A DNA stretch of 64,000 nucleotides from JAHEJE01 sp965216335. Lineage in GTDB: Bacteria > Pseudomonadota > Alphaproteobacteria > Rhizobiales > Aestuariivirgaceae. Shown in pieces: positions 52,726 to 59,891 of the stretch (positions are counted from its first letter, which is position 1; each line of letters begins with the position of its first letter). The DNA lies in assembly GCA_965216335.1 (NCBI GenBank), contig OZ244154.1, positions 1,612,001-1,676,000 of the forward strand, in the 5' to 3' direction. A model generated the notes under the pieces. That model had not been told where the DNA came from. It saw only the letters and a list, made by a program, of their open reading frames with translations, and did not search any database. The position numbers were made by a program, and so were the translations under genes.

Positions 52726-53475
52726 TCAAGCCGCCGTCAGCTTGGCCATGACCTCTTCGGAGATGTCGAAGTTGGAATAGACGTTCTGGATGTCGTCGTC
52801 ATCGTCCAGCGCGCCGACCAATTTCATCAGGGTGCCGGCTTTTTCCTCGTCGACCTCGGTCGAGGTCTGCGGTTTCCACACCGCGTTGACGCTGTCCGGT
52901 TCGCCGAGCTCGGCCTCCAGCGCCGAGGAGACCTCGCCGAGCGCTTCGAAAGCACAGGTGATGATGTGGCCGTTGTCGTCGGACTGGACATCATCGGCAC
53001 CGGCCTCGATTGCCGCCATCAGCACCGTGTCGGCATCGCCGGCATCGGGCTTGTAGGTCACCTCGCCGACCCGGTCGAACATGAACGACACCGAACCCGT
53101 CTCCCCCAGGTTGCCGCCGTACTTCGAAAACGTCGAGCGCACCGTCGAGGCGGTGCGGTTGCGGTTGTCGGTCAGCGCCTCGACGATCACCGCCACGCCG
53201 CCGGGCCCATAGCCCTCGTAGCGGATTTCCTCGTAGTCCGCCTCATCGCCGCCCTGCGACTTGTTGATCGCCCGCTGGATGTTGTCCTTCGGCATCGACT
53301 GCGACTTGGCGTTCTGCACCGCCAGGCGCAGGCGCGGATTGGAATCGACATCCGGTCCGCCGACCTTTGCGGCCACCGTGATCTCCTTCGACAGCTTGGA
53401 AAACAGCTTCGAGCGCACCGCGTCCTGGCGCCCCTTGCGGTGCATGATGTTCTTGAATTGTGAATGTCCGGCCAT
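52726..53475 (-). CDS. yebC: YebC/PmpR family transcription or translation factor
   Basis: The 249-residue protein begins MAGHSQFKNIMHRKGRQDAV and carries LAVQNAKSQSMPKDNIQRAI and YEGYGPGGVAVIVEALTDNR, the family signature; the C-terminus ends NVYSNFDISEEVMAKLTAA. Recent work places the family as a factor that rescues stalled translation, earlier work as a DNA-binding regulator. It stands upstream of ruvCAB as in most bacteria, with the NYN gene inserted between. Confidence 0.95.
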   Translation of the reverse strand: MAGHSQFKNIMHRKGRQDAVRSKLFSKLSKEITVAAKVGGPDVDSNPRLRLAVQNAKSQSMPKDNIQRAINKSQGGDEADYEEIRYEGYGPGGVAVIVEALTDNRNRTASTVRSTFSKYGGNLGETGSVSFMFDRVGEVTYKPDAGDADTVLMAAIEAGADDVQSDDNGHIITCAFEALGEVSSALEAELGEPDSVNAVWKPQTSTEVDEEKAGTLMKLVGALDDDDDIQNVYSNFDISEEVMAKLTAA

Positions 53476-53582
53476 CGCTCACATCCCGGCAAAAGTAACG
53501 AAACGGGTAACGCCGCCTTCTATCGTGCCACGAGGGGCAAAGTCCAGTCCATGCGCGCCGGGACCCCCGTTAACCGAACTCC

Positions 53583-53597
53583 TTAACGGCCCGTTAA
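53583..53597. promoter_or_regulatory. CtrA-type box upstream of the small unknown gene
   Basis: TTAACGGCCCGTTAA is an exact TTAA-N7-TTAA match and also a palindrome. It lies 54 bases before the plus-strand gene and about 110 bases before yebC on the minus strand. Confidence 0.5.
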
Positions 53598-53650
53598 ACC
53601 TTCGCGCCCAAACTCGGCGGTGCAGAGGTACACGAGTAGAAGGGCACATC

Positions 53651-53995
53651 ATGACCAGCTCAGCAAAGCCGATGGATCAGTATGCCGCCGCCGCGCACGG
53701 GCTGGCGATCAGCGCCGGTGGTGCCGCATTGTCGAAGGTCCTGCAGATCGCCGCCGACAAGGATGCCGCCGGCGCGCTGACCGAGGTTACACGGCTGCTC
53801 GAGAAGGCCCAGAAGGCCGCCACCTGCATGGTCATTGCTCAAAAGGCCGAACAGGCGGGCGATACCGAACTGGCCGAGCGCAGCTGGACCCACGCCCTCA
53901 ACACCATGGACATCCTGGCGTCCGAAACGGCCGTGGCCGATGGGCAGGACACACAGGCCGAACAGACCACGATAGCAGCACCGCTGGCATCGTAG
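53651..53995 (+). CDS. Small Ala-rich hypothetical protein
   Basis: I do not recognise this 114-residue protein. It has no signal peptide or membrane helix. The middle (about 25-90) is Ala-rich and helical, with KVLQIAADKDAAGALTEVTR and AEQAGDTELAERSWTHALNT, reminiscent of a TPR-like helical pair; the C-terminus is Ala/Thr-rich. ATG 53651 has AGAAGG about seven bases upstream. An exact CtrA box stands 54 bases before the start, so it may be cell-cycle regulated. It is convergent with the YmdB gene (23 bases between stops). Confidence 0.65.
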   Translation: MTSSAKPMDQYAAAAHGLAISAGGAALSKVLQIAADKDAAGALTEVTRLLEKAQKAATCMVIAQKAEQAGDTELAERSWTHALNTMDILASETAVADGQDTQAEQTTIAAPLAS

Positions 53996-54017
53996 CGCCT
54001 GCTGGAAACTCAGACTC

Positions 54018-54833
54018 CTAGAATTCAGGCCACGCCGGCGCCAGGCGCGCGCCGAGACGCAATGGCGCCACGGCCGTTGCCAGTCCGGTCGCATCGTCCG
54101 TTTCAACCAGCACCGCGCTCAGCGCCGCCGGCCCGCTGCCCGGCGAAAACCGCGCCGTCGGGATCTTGCGGGTGAACCGGTTCAGCGGTTCTTCCTTGTT
54201 CATGCCGATCACCGTGTCGTAATCGCCGCACATGCCGACATCGCTCATGTAGGCGGTGCCGCCGTCGAGGATCATGTGATCCGCCGTCGGCACATGCGTG
54301 TGCGTTCCCACCACCAGGCTTGCCCGGCCATCGGCGAAATGCCCCATCGCCATTTTCTCAGAGGTTGCCTCGGCATGCATGTCGATGATCGCCGCATCGC
54401 ACTCGGCCCGCAGCCCGCAGGCCGACAGCTCGCGTTCCACCGCCGCAAACGGATCGTCGAGGGGCTCCATCATCACCCGACCCATGACGTTCATCACCAG
54501 CACCATGGCGCCATTGCCGGCGGTGAACACCCCGGCCCCGGCGCCCGGCGTCCCGGGCGGAAAATTGATCGGGCGCAACAGATTGGGTGCCCGCTCGATG
54601 AACACCAGCGCCTCGCGCTGGTCCCAGGCATGATTGCCGAGCGTCACCACATCGGCCCCGGCATCGATCAGTTCATTGAAGATCACTTCGGTGATACCGA
54701 ACCCGCCGGCCGCGTTCTCACCGTTCACCACCACGAAATCCGCCCGGAGCCGGGCCCGGATATCGCCCACCTGCTCCAGGAAAAACTGGCGCCCGGCACG
54801 CCCGACAATGTCGCCGAAGAACAACAGGCGCAT
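54018..54833 (-). CDS. YmdB-family metallophosphoesterase
   Basis: The 271-residue enzyme carries the di-metal phosphoesterase motifs GDIVGRAGRQFF, VVNGENAAGGFGI, TLGNHAWDQREAL, DMHAEATSEKMAMGHF and GTHTHVPTADHM. This is the TIGR00282/YmdB group; members act on cyclic nucleotides, and YmdB affects biofilm or motility decisions in Bacillus. It follows the cyclo-ligase gene by 5 bases, as in other alphaproteobacteria. Confidence 0.92.
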   Translation of the reverse strand: MRLLFFGDIVGRAGRQFFLEQVGDIRARLRADFVVVNGENAAGGFGITEVIFNELIDAGADVVTLGNHAWDQREALVFIERAPNLLRPINFPPGTPGAGAGVFTAGNGAMVLVMNVMGRVMMEPLDDPFAAVERELSACGLRAECDAAIIDMHAEATSEKMAMGHFADGRASLVVGTHTHVPTADHMILDGGTAYMSDVGMCGDYDTVIGMNKEEPLNRFTRKIPTARFSPGSGPAALSAVLVETDDATGLATAVAPLRLGARLAPAWPEF

Positions 54834-54838
54834 GGCGC

Positions 54839-55441
54839 TCAGGCCTTGCCCGGCACGATGTACTCCAGTTCGGTCAGGATGGCGTCCAGCACCTGGTCGT
54901 CGACCCCGCGCACCACCGCGCCGACCTCCTGGCCGTGATAGGCCACGCCGATCGCCGTAACGCCCGGGCCGGCCCGCAGCTGCTCCAGCGTACGGTCATA
55001 AAAGCCGCCGCCGTAACCCAGCCGGTAGCCCCGCCGGTCAAAAGCCAGCATCGGCACCAGCATGATGCTGGGAACAACCAGTTCGCTGCCCGCGCACGGC
55101 ACCGGAATGTCCCACTTGCCAGCCTCGGTCGGATCACCCGGCTGCCACTTGCGGAACTCCAGCGGCGCGGCCATTTGCGCCACCACCGGCAGGCAGATCG
55201 TCATCCCCTTGCCCGCCAGGGTCTCAAGCAGCGGCATGACGTTGATCTCGGTGCGATACGGCCAGAAGCCGGACACCATCGCACCCGCCGGCCAATCGAT
55301 ATTCTCCAGCGCCAGCTTGATGATCTGGTCCGGCGCCGCCGTCATGGCGTTCTCATGCACGGCCTCGCGCGCCTTGGTCGACGACGCGCGCTGCGATGCC
55401 TTCATCCACGACAGCTCGTCCGCTGATCCAGAAGATGTCAT
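54839..55441 (-). CDS. 5-formyltetrahydrofolate cyclo-ligase
   Basis: The 200-residue enzyme makes 5,10-methenyl-THF from 5-formyl-THF using ATP. The family motif RLGYGGGFYDRTLEQL is near residue 145, after VPMLAFDRRG; the N-terminal helix SQRASSTKAREAV is of the normal kind. ATG 55441 has GGGAAA upstream; another in-frame codon ten residues earlier is possible. In many proteobacteria this gene follows 6S RNA, and that RNA is found directly upstream here. Confidence 0.92.
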   Translation of the reverse strand: MTSSGSADELSWMKASQRASSTKAREAVHENAMTAAPDQIIKLALENIDWPAGAMVSGFWPYRTEINVMPLLETLAGKGMTICLPVVAQMAAPLEFRKWQPGDPTEAGKWDIPVPCAGSELVVPSIMLVPMLAFDRRGYRLGYGGGFYDRTLEQLRAGPGVTAIGVAYHGQEVGAVVRGVDDQVLDAILTELEYIVPGKA

Positions 55442-55479
55442 ACTTTGTTTCCCGCAATCCCGATTCTGCAAACCGCCGC

Positions 55480-55632
55480 CATGTCATGGCAAAGCCGCGA
55501 CGGCCGTGGGAGGTTTCGATTCCGGGTCCCTACGTAACGTAGGTGGGCGCCGTATGCCCGAGGCCACGGCCAAGGTCAGGGACAGCTCCCATAAGAATCG
55601 ACATAGGCCCCAGGAATAGTCTCCACACGCAC
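55480..55632 (-). ncRNA. ssrS: 6S RNA (SsrS), approximate ends
   Basis: The minus strand here has the alphaproteobacterial 6S pattern: GGGGCC, TGTCGATTCTTATGGGAGC and GTCCCTGACC on the 5' side, and CCACCTACGTTACGTAGG, GGGACCC and GGAATCG on the 3' side. CGATTC pairs with GAATCG and GTCCCT with AGGGAC across the molecule, and CCTACG-TTA-CGTAGG forms the 3' hairpin. It lies just upstream of the cyclo-ligase gene, the classical ssrS location. Ends are estimates (about 150 nt). It should bind RNA polymerase in stationary phase. Confidence 0.78.
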
Positions 55633-55720
55633 CGCGCAGCCTGCCAACTGTTATCATTAGGCCTAATGCGGTGCAAAATCCAACGGTTTTGAGAGGCCGG
55701 CCGGCGCCCGGCCACGGCGC

Positions 55721-56509
55721 TCACCGCACGATCGCCGACCCCGGCTTGGAAAAGATTTGCCCGAAGCCTTCAAGCCGGTCCTCTATCCCGGCCCGGCGCA
55801 GACAGCTCCAGAACTGGGCCTGGTTGCTGGTGATCACCGGCTTGCCCGCCGCCTGCTCGATCTCCGCCGCCACCTCCAGCGCCCGGATGCCGCCGCATGA
55901 CAGGAAGATCGCATCCGCCTCGGGACGGTCGATCTCCAGCGCAAAGGCCTTCCAGTAGGCCGGCGTCACGCGGCCAAACTCCAGACCGGTATTGAGGTTG
56001 AGCCCCTGTATGTCGAGCACCTCGAAACCCTTGGCCACCAGAAACTCCGCCTCCGCCGTGTTGATCTCATCGAGATACGGCGTGCCGACGACGATCTTCC
56101 TCGCCCCGACCGCCCGCAGCGCGTCGACAACCCCCGTTACCAGGCACATCGGCTCGGCCCACGGCGCACCTTTGCGGATCTCCTGCTTGATCCGGTCTTC
56201 GCCGATCACGATCGAGCCGCTGGTGCAGCTGTAGCTGACCACATCCGGCCGGGTGTCCGGCTGCAGGCGCGAAGCGGCATCGGCCATGTGATCGATATGG
56301 CGGGCCAGCGTCTCATTGGTCGTGTAGTCGTCGGTCTTGAGACGGGTGATGTGCACCGCGACGCCCTCGGGCGCCATGGCGAAGAAGTCATCCTCCGCCG
56401 CCAGATCGGTGGACATCAGGATGAACCCCAGTTTGGCCCGGTGATGCTTTCCGGCATCGAGTTCCGGAGTGCGCTGTTGCGATTTCACCGTATTGCCAGA
56501 CTGGAACAT
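55721..56509 (-). CDS. Asp/Glu racemase-superfamily protein (maleate isomerase / EutA-like)
   Basis: The 262-residue protein has the two-cysteine pattern of the superfamily: first Cys in VVSYSCTSGSIVIGEDRI, second in AIFLSCGGIRALEVAAEI, each near the active site between two like domains. Maleate cis-trans isomerases, arylmalonate decarboxylases and EutA of ectoine use share this form. It is the last gene of a three-gene operon behind the M24-like gene (23 bases). The substrate is unknown. Confidence 0.82.
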   Translation of the reverse strand: MFQSGNTVKSQQRTPELDAGKHHRAKLGFILMSTDLAAEDDFFAMAPEGVAVHITRLKTDDYTTNETLARHIDHMADAASRLQPDTRPDVVSYSCTSGSIVIGEDRIKQEIRKGAPWAEPMCLVTGVVDALRAVGARKIVVGTPYLDEINTAEAEFLVAKGFEVLDIQGLNLNTGLEFGRVTPAYWKAFALEIDRPEADAIFLSCGGIRALEVAAEIEQAAGKPVITSNQAQFWSCLRRAGIEDRLEGFGQIFSKPGSAIVR

Positions 56510-56532
56510 ACTGCACTCCTTCTAGGGCTCAA

Positions 56533-57681
56533 TCAGACAATCATCTCTTCAAGCGCATTGGGGTGGCTGGTGATCTGCTCATACCCGTCTTCGGTGACAA
56601 TGAAACTGTCGCCGACCTGGGCGCGGAACGACTTGGCGATGCTGACAGAGCCGTCCACCGCCAGCACCATGCCCGGCTGCAGCACCGTCTTGTCGCCGAA
56701 CACAAGCTGCGGCTTTTCCAGATAGCTGTAACCGGTCGCCCGTCCGCACCGGAACGGATAGTCGTAGCCGGCCCCCTGGATCACTTCGGCATAGGCCGCA
56801 TGCACGCTCTCGGCGCTCACGCCGGGCTGGAGTGCCGCTAGCGCCGCCTTCTGGCTGGCCAGCGCCACCTCGTAGACCTCGGCTTGTTTCGGGTCGGCGA
56901 TCTCGCCGATCCAGAACGTGCGGTCAAACCCCAGTTTGAACCGGTGGAAGTTGGTCATGCCGCAAAAGCACAGGAACACCGGCTCGCCGCGCCGCATGAC
57001 CCGCGTCGAGGCCCGGTGGTGCGGCTTGGTGATCTCGGCACCCGACGCCATGATCTGCAGGAAATGGGTGTTGGGCGACATGCAGCTATCGTCGTAATGG
57101 GCCGCCAGCAGCGCCGCCGCCTTCATCGTGCCGGCCCGCGACGTCGCCAGTGCCACCTCGTATTCCGGCACACCATCGCCGATCGCCTCCCGGCCGGCCT
57201 GCATCATCGCCATGGCCACTTCGCCGGCATGCCGCGCCAATTGCAGCTCCTCGGCCGACTTGATCATCCGCATGTCGGCCAGGATTCCGGCCACGTCCCC
57301 GAGCCGGTCGTCCCCGACCAGACCGCCGAGATAGTTGCGTACCACCGGCGGCATCTGATCCGGTTCGATGGCGATCCGGCCACCGCCGGCCACCGCCCCC
57401 GGCAGCTCCTCGCGCCACTCGTTGCCGAGCCCGTCGTTCCACGCCGCGATCCGGTCCACCCGGGCCGCCGCCTCGGCCATGTCCAGCTCCATGCTCGGCG
57501 TGATCAGCAGGCTGCGGCCATCGCACGGCACAACCAGAATGGTCGGCCGGCCGAAATCCATGTGCAGATAGTCGTAGTACCCGGTCAGGTAATAAACGCT
57601 GTCATCATCGGTGATCAGCGCCGCCTCGAACCCCGCCGCGCCGAGCCGGTCGCGCAGCGCCTGCATGCGCGCGGCGTGCAT
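56533..57681 (-). CDS. M24-fold (creatinase/prolidase-like) hydrolase lacking the metal ligands
   Basis: The 382-residue protein has an N-terminal creatinase domain (residues 5-130, LITDDDSVYYLTGYYDYLHM) and a C-terminal pita-bread domain (about 150-380). The five metal-binding residues of aminopeptidase P are not kept: the DxG region reads FLCFCGMTNFHRFKLGFDRT, the HxxG reads RATGYSYLEKPQL, and the two Glu positions read PGMVLAVDGS and QVGDSFIVTEDG. Metal-free members of this fold include creatinase and ectoine hydrolase (EutD/DoeA). ATG 57681 shares one base with the M20 gene stop. It should hydrolyse a small C-N-containing compound, not a peptide. Confidence 0.8.
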   Translation of the reverse strand: MHAARMQALRDRLGAAGFEAALITDDDSVYYLTGYYDYLHMDFGRPTILVVPCDGRSLLITPSMELDMAEAAARVDRIAAWNDGLGNEWREELPGAVAGGGRIAIEPDQMPPVVRNYLGGLVGDDRLGDVAGILADMRMIKSAEELQLARHAGEVAMAMMQAGREAIGDGVPEYEVALATSRAGTMKAAALLAAHYDDSCMSPNTHFLQIMASGAEITKPHHRASTRVMRRGEPVFLCFCGMTNFHRFKLGFDRTFWIGEIADPKQAEVYEVALASQKAALAALQPGVSAESVHAAYAEVIQGAGYDYPFRCGRATGYSYLEKPQLVFGDKTVLQPGMVLAVDGSVSIAKSFRAQVGDSFIVTEDGYEQITSHPNALEEMIV

Positions 57682-58847
57682 CACTGCGATGCTCCGTCTA
57701 GGCGCTGCTCGGCCAGCGTCACCCAGAACGACGACCCCGGCACCAGCGCCTCGTCGTTGAAGTCATAGTCTGCCGAATGCAGCGGCTGGGCGTTGGCCCC
57801 CTCACAGCCATTGCCCATGAACACGAAACACCCCGGCCGCGCCAGGCTCATGTGGGCGAAATCCTCCGAACCGAGCACGGGCGCGCAGTCGGTATCGACA
57901 TTGCCGGCGCCCACCAGCGCACCGGCAGCCTGAGCCGCGTGCCCGGTCTGCTCAGCCGCATTGATCGTCACCTCGAACACCGTCTCGTAGGACACGCTCG
58001 CCTCGACATCATGCGCCTGGGCAATGCCGGCCACGATCTGGCGCATCCTGCGCTCGATCTCCCGATTGACTTCGCGGTTGAGCGCCCGGGCATCGCCCTT
58101 CAGCGTCGCGCGCCCCGGCAACACGTTGCGCTGCCCGTCGGTCACGAACTCGGTCACCGAGACGACACCGTTCAAGCCCGGATTGAGCTTGCGTGACACT
58201 ATGGTCTGCAGCGAAGACACCATCTCGGCGCCGACCACGATGGCATCGACCCCGGTATGCGGCATTGCGGCATGGCCGCCGCGCGCCTCGATCCCGATCT
58301 CGAACAGCGCCTCGCTGGCCATGATCGCCCCGGTGCGCATGGCGAAACTGCCGATCTCCATACCGGGCATGTTGTGCAGCCCGTAGACCTCATCGACATG
58401 GAAGCGCTCGAACAGCCCGTCTCCGAGCATCGCCTGGGCACCCTGCCCATGCTCTTCCGCCGGCTGGAAAATGAACACCACCCGGCCGTTGAACCGGCCC
58501 TGCCCGGCCAGATGCTTGGCCGCGCCCAGCAGCATCGCGGTGTGCCCGTCATGCCCGCAGGCGTGCATCACCCCGTCGGCTGCCGACTTGTGGGCAAACC
58601 CGTTCGCTTCGTGGATCGGCAGCGCATCCATATCGGCCCGGATGCCGATGCTGCGCGTACCGTTGCCGCGCTGCAGCACCCCCACCACGCCGGTCTGACC
58701 GACACCGCGGTGCACTTCGACACCGAACTCCGTCAGCAGCTCCGCCACCCGGTCCGAGGTCCGTTGCTCATCAAAACCCAATTCCGGATGGGTGTGAAAG
58801 TCGCGCCGCCATCCAGTCATCTCGTCGCGTAGCTGTTGGGTCTGCAT
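57681..58847 (-). CDS. M20-family amidohydrolase (hippurate hydrolase-like)
   Basis: The 388-residue enzyme has the dinuclear metal motifs RADMDALPIHEANG, MHACGHDGHTAMLLGAAKHL and FIFQPAEEHGQGA, plus the dimerisation domain with GGHAAMPHTGVDAIVVGAEM and the last His in NAQPLHSADYDFNDEAL. Members remove acyl groups from amino acids (hippurate, indole-acetyl- or N-acetyl compounds). ATG 58847 with GGAG upstream is preferred to a start 18 bases earlier. It is the first gene of the operon, just behind zapA (54 bases). Confidence 0.9.
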   Translation of the reverse strand: MQTQQLRDEMTGWRRDFHTHPELGFDEQRTSDRVAELLTEFGVEVHRGVGQTGVVGVLQRGNGTRSIGIRADMDALPIHEANGFAHKSAADGVMHACGHDGHTAMLLGAAKHLAGQGRFNGRVVFIFQPAEEHGQGAQAMLGDGLFERFHVDEVYGLHNMPGMEIGSFAMRTGAIMASEALFEIGIEARGGHAAMPHTGVDAIVVGAEMVSSLQTIVSRKLNPGLNGVVSVTEFVTDGQRNVLPGRATLKGDARALNREVNREIERRMRQIVAGIAQAHDVEASVSYETVFEVTINAAEQTGHAAQAAGALVGAGNVDTDCAPVLGSEDFAHMSLARPGCFVFMGNGCEGANAQPLHSADYDFNDEALVPGSSFWVTLAEQRLDGASQ

Positions 58848-58901
58848 GGGAGTTCTCCACAACAACCGGTCCAGGCCCGACCGCTGCTCGCGACCGCTGC
58901 C

Positions 58902-59303
58902 TCAGCTTTGGGGCGCCTCACCGGCCGCCGCCGGCACGCTGCCGGCCAAACGCTCAAGACGCTCGGCTGCCGCAGCAATTCTTTCCGCCACCTTTTCCTC
59001 AATCCCGTTTCCGGTCTCGACAGGCGCACCGGCAGCTGCAGGGGCCGCGGTGCGGGTCTCCTTGATGCCGCGAATCTGTTCCTGCAGGTCCTCGATGCGC
59101 TTGAGCGATTCCGACAGCCGGTCGGCAATGATCAGTCCGGCCATCAGCAACAGCCGGATATCGCCGACCTGGCCGACCGTGCCGCGGATTTGCTTGACCT
59201 CGGTGTCCAGCAGCTGCGCCAGCTCGGTGAGGTGGTCTTCCTCGCCGTCGTTGCACTGCATTGTATAGGGATGGCCGTTTACGGTGACGACGACTTGGCC
59301 CAT
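58902..59303 (-). CDS. zapA: Cell division protein ZapA
   Basis: The 133-residue protein has the ZapA domain at the N-terminus (VTVNGHPYTMQCNDGEEDHL) and the helix DIRLLLMAGLIIADRLSESL followed by a coiled coil and an Ala/Glu-rich tail. It stabilises FtsZ filaments at the division site. AGGAG stands before ATG 59303. The DUF4164 gene precedes it by 37 bases. In relatives, 6S RNA and the cyclo-ligase gene follow zapA directly; here a three-gene operon is in between. Confidence 0.93.
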   Translation of the reverse strand: MGQVVVTVNGHPYTMQCNDGEEDHLTELAQLLDTEVKQIRGTVGQVGDIRLLLMAGLIIADRLSESLKRIEDLQEQIRGIKETRTAAPAAAGAPVETGNGIEEKVAERIAAAAERLERLAGSVPAAAGEAPQS

Positions 59304-59340
59304 GTCTCAACAACTCCTCAAACGAAACGCCGGCGCCCGG

Positions 59341-59619
59341 CTATTCCTCTTCACCCAAAACGGACGTGATCCGCGCCATGGCGCTGGTGACCTTGTCGCC
59401 GGCCGCCTGATTGCTTTCGCGCAAGCGCTCCGCATTGGCCCGCACCTCGTCAAGCTCTCCGGCCAGCCGCGCCCGGTCCTCGCGCAGCGCCTGCGCCTCG
59501 CCCGCCAGAGCGTGGTCCTTGCTGCCGGCATCGCGCGCCCGCATCATTGCCGCCTCGATGGCGCTCACGGCAGAATCGAACCTGTCAAGCGCATGGTCCA
59601 GTTTAGGCGTGTCAGCCAT
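59341..59619 (-). CDS. DUF4164 coiled-coil protein
   Basis: The 92-residue protein is one long coiled coil (about 8-75), with RFDSAVSAIEAAMMRARDAG and LAGELDEVRANAERLRESNQ, and ends ARITSVLGEEE. It matches the DUF4164 group that regularly precedes zapA in Hyphomicrobiales; a cell-division role is inferred from that link alone. It is divergent from tkt; the gap 59620-59891 shows no firm promoter. Confidence 0.85.
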   Translation of the reverse strand: MADTPKLDHALDRFDSAVSAIEAAMMRARDAGSKDHALAGEAQALREDRARLAGELDEVRANAERLRESNQAAGDKVTSAMARITSVLGEEE

Positions 59620-59891
59620 TACCTTTCCCCCTAGCTGGCCGGCGAATCCGTTTCCGGCAACCGAGCGCCCCCAAAACGCTTATATATGATGCACGTATCG
59701 CTGCAAGTGCAAGCAGTGTCTGACGATGATCCACAACCGGCATCAAACGGCGATATGGCCCGGGAAGCGTCGATTACGACCACAGCACCATTGACAGCAC
59801 GCGGCGGGGTGGTATGTCTGGCCGCGGATTTGACGCGATGGTGGCGGGAGCCATCGCCAGGCAATTGCTAAAGTCCCGGGCGGATATTTTT

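Noticed and set aside
55620..55650. TTGGCA on the minus strand as -35 of the 6S RNA promoter
   Set aside because: The nearest -10-like hexamer is 20 bases away, too far for a convincing sigma-70 promoter.
56533..57681. Xaa-Pro aminopeptidase call for the M24-fold protein
   Set aside because: The metal-binding Asp, His and Glu positions are not conserved, so peptidase activity is unlikely.
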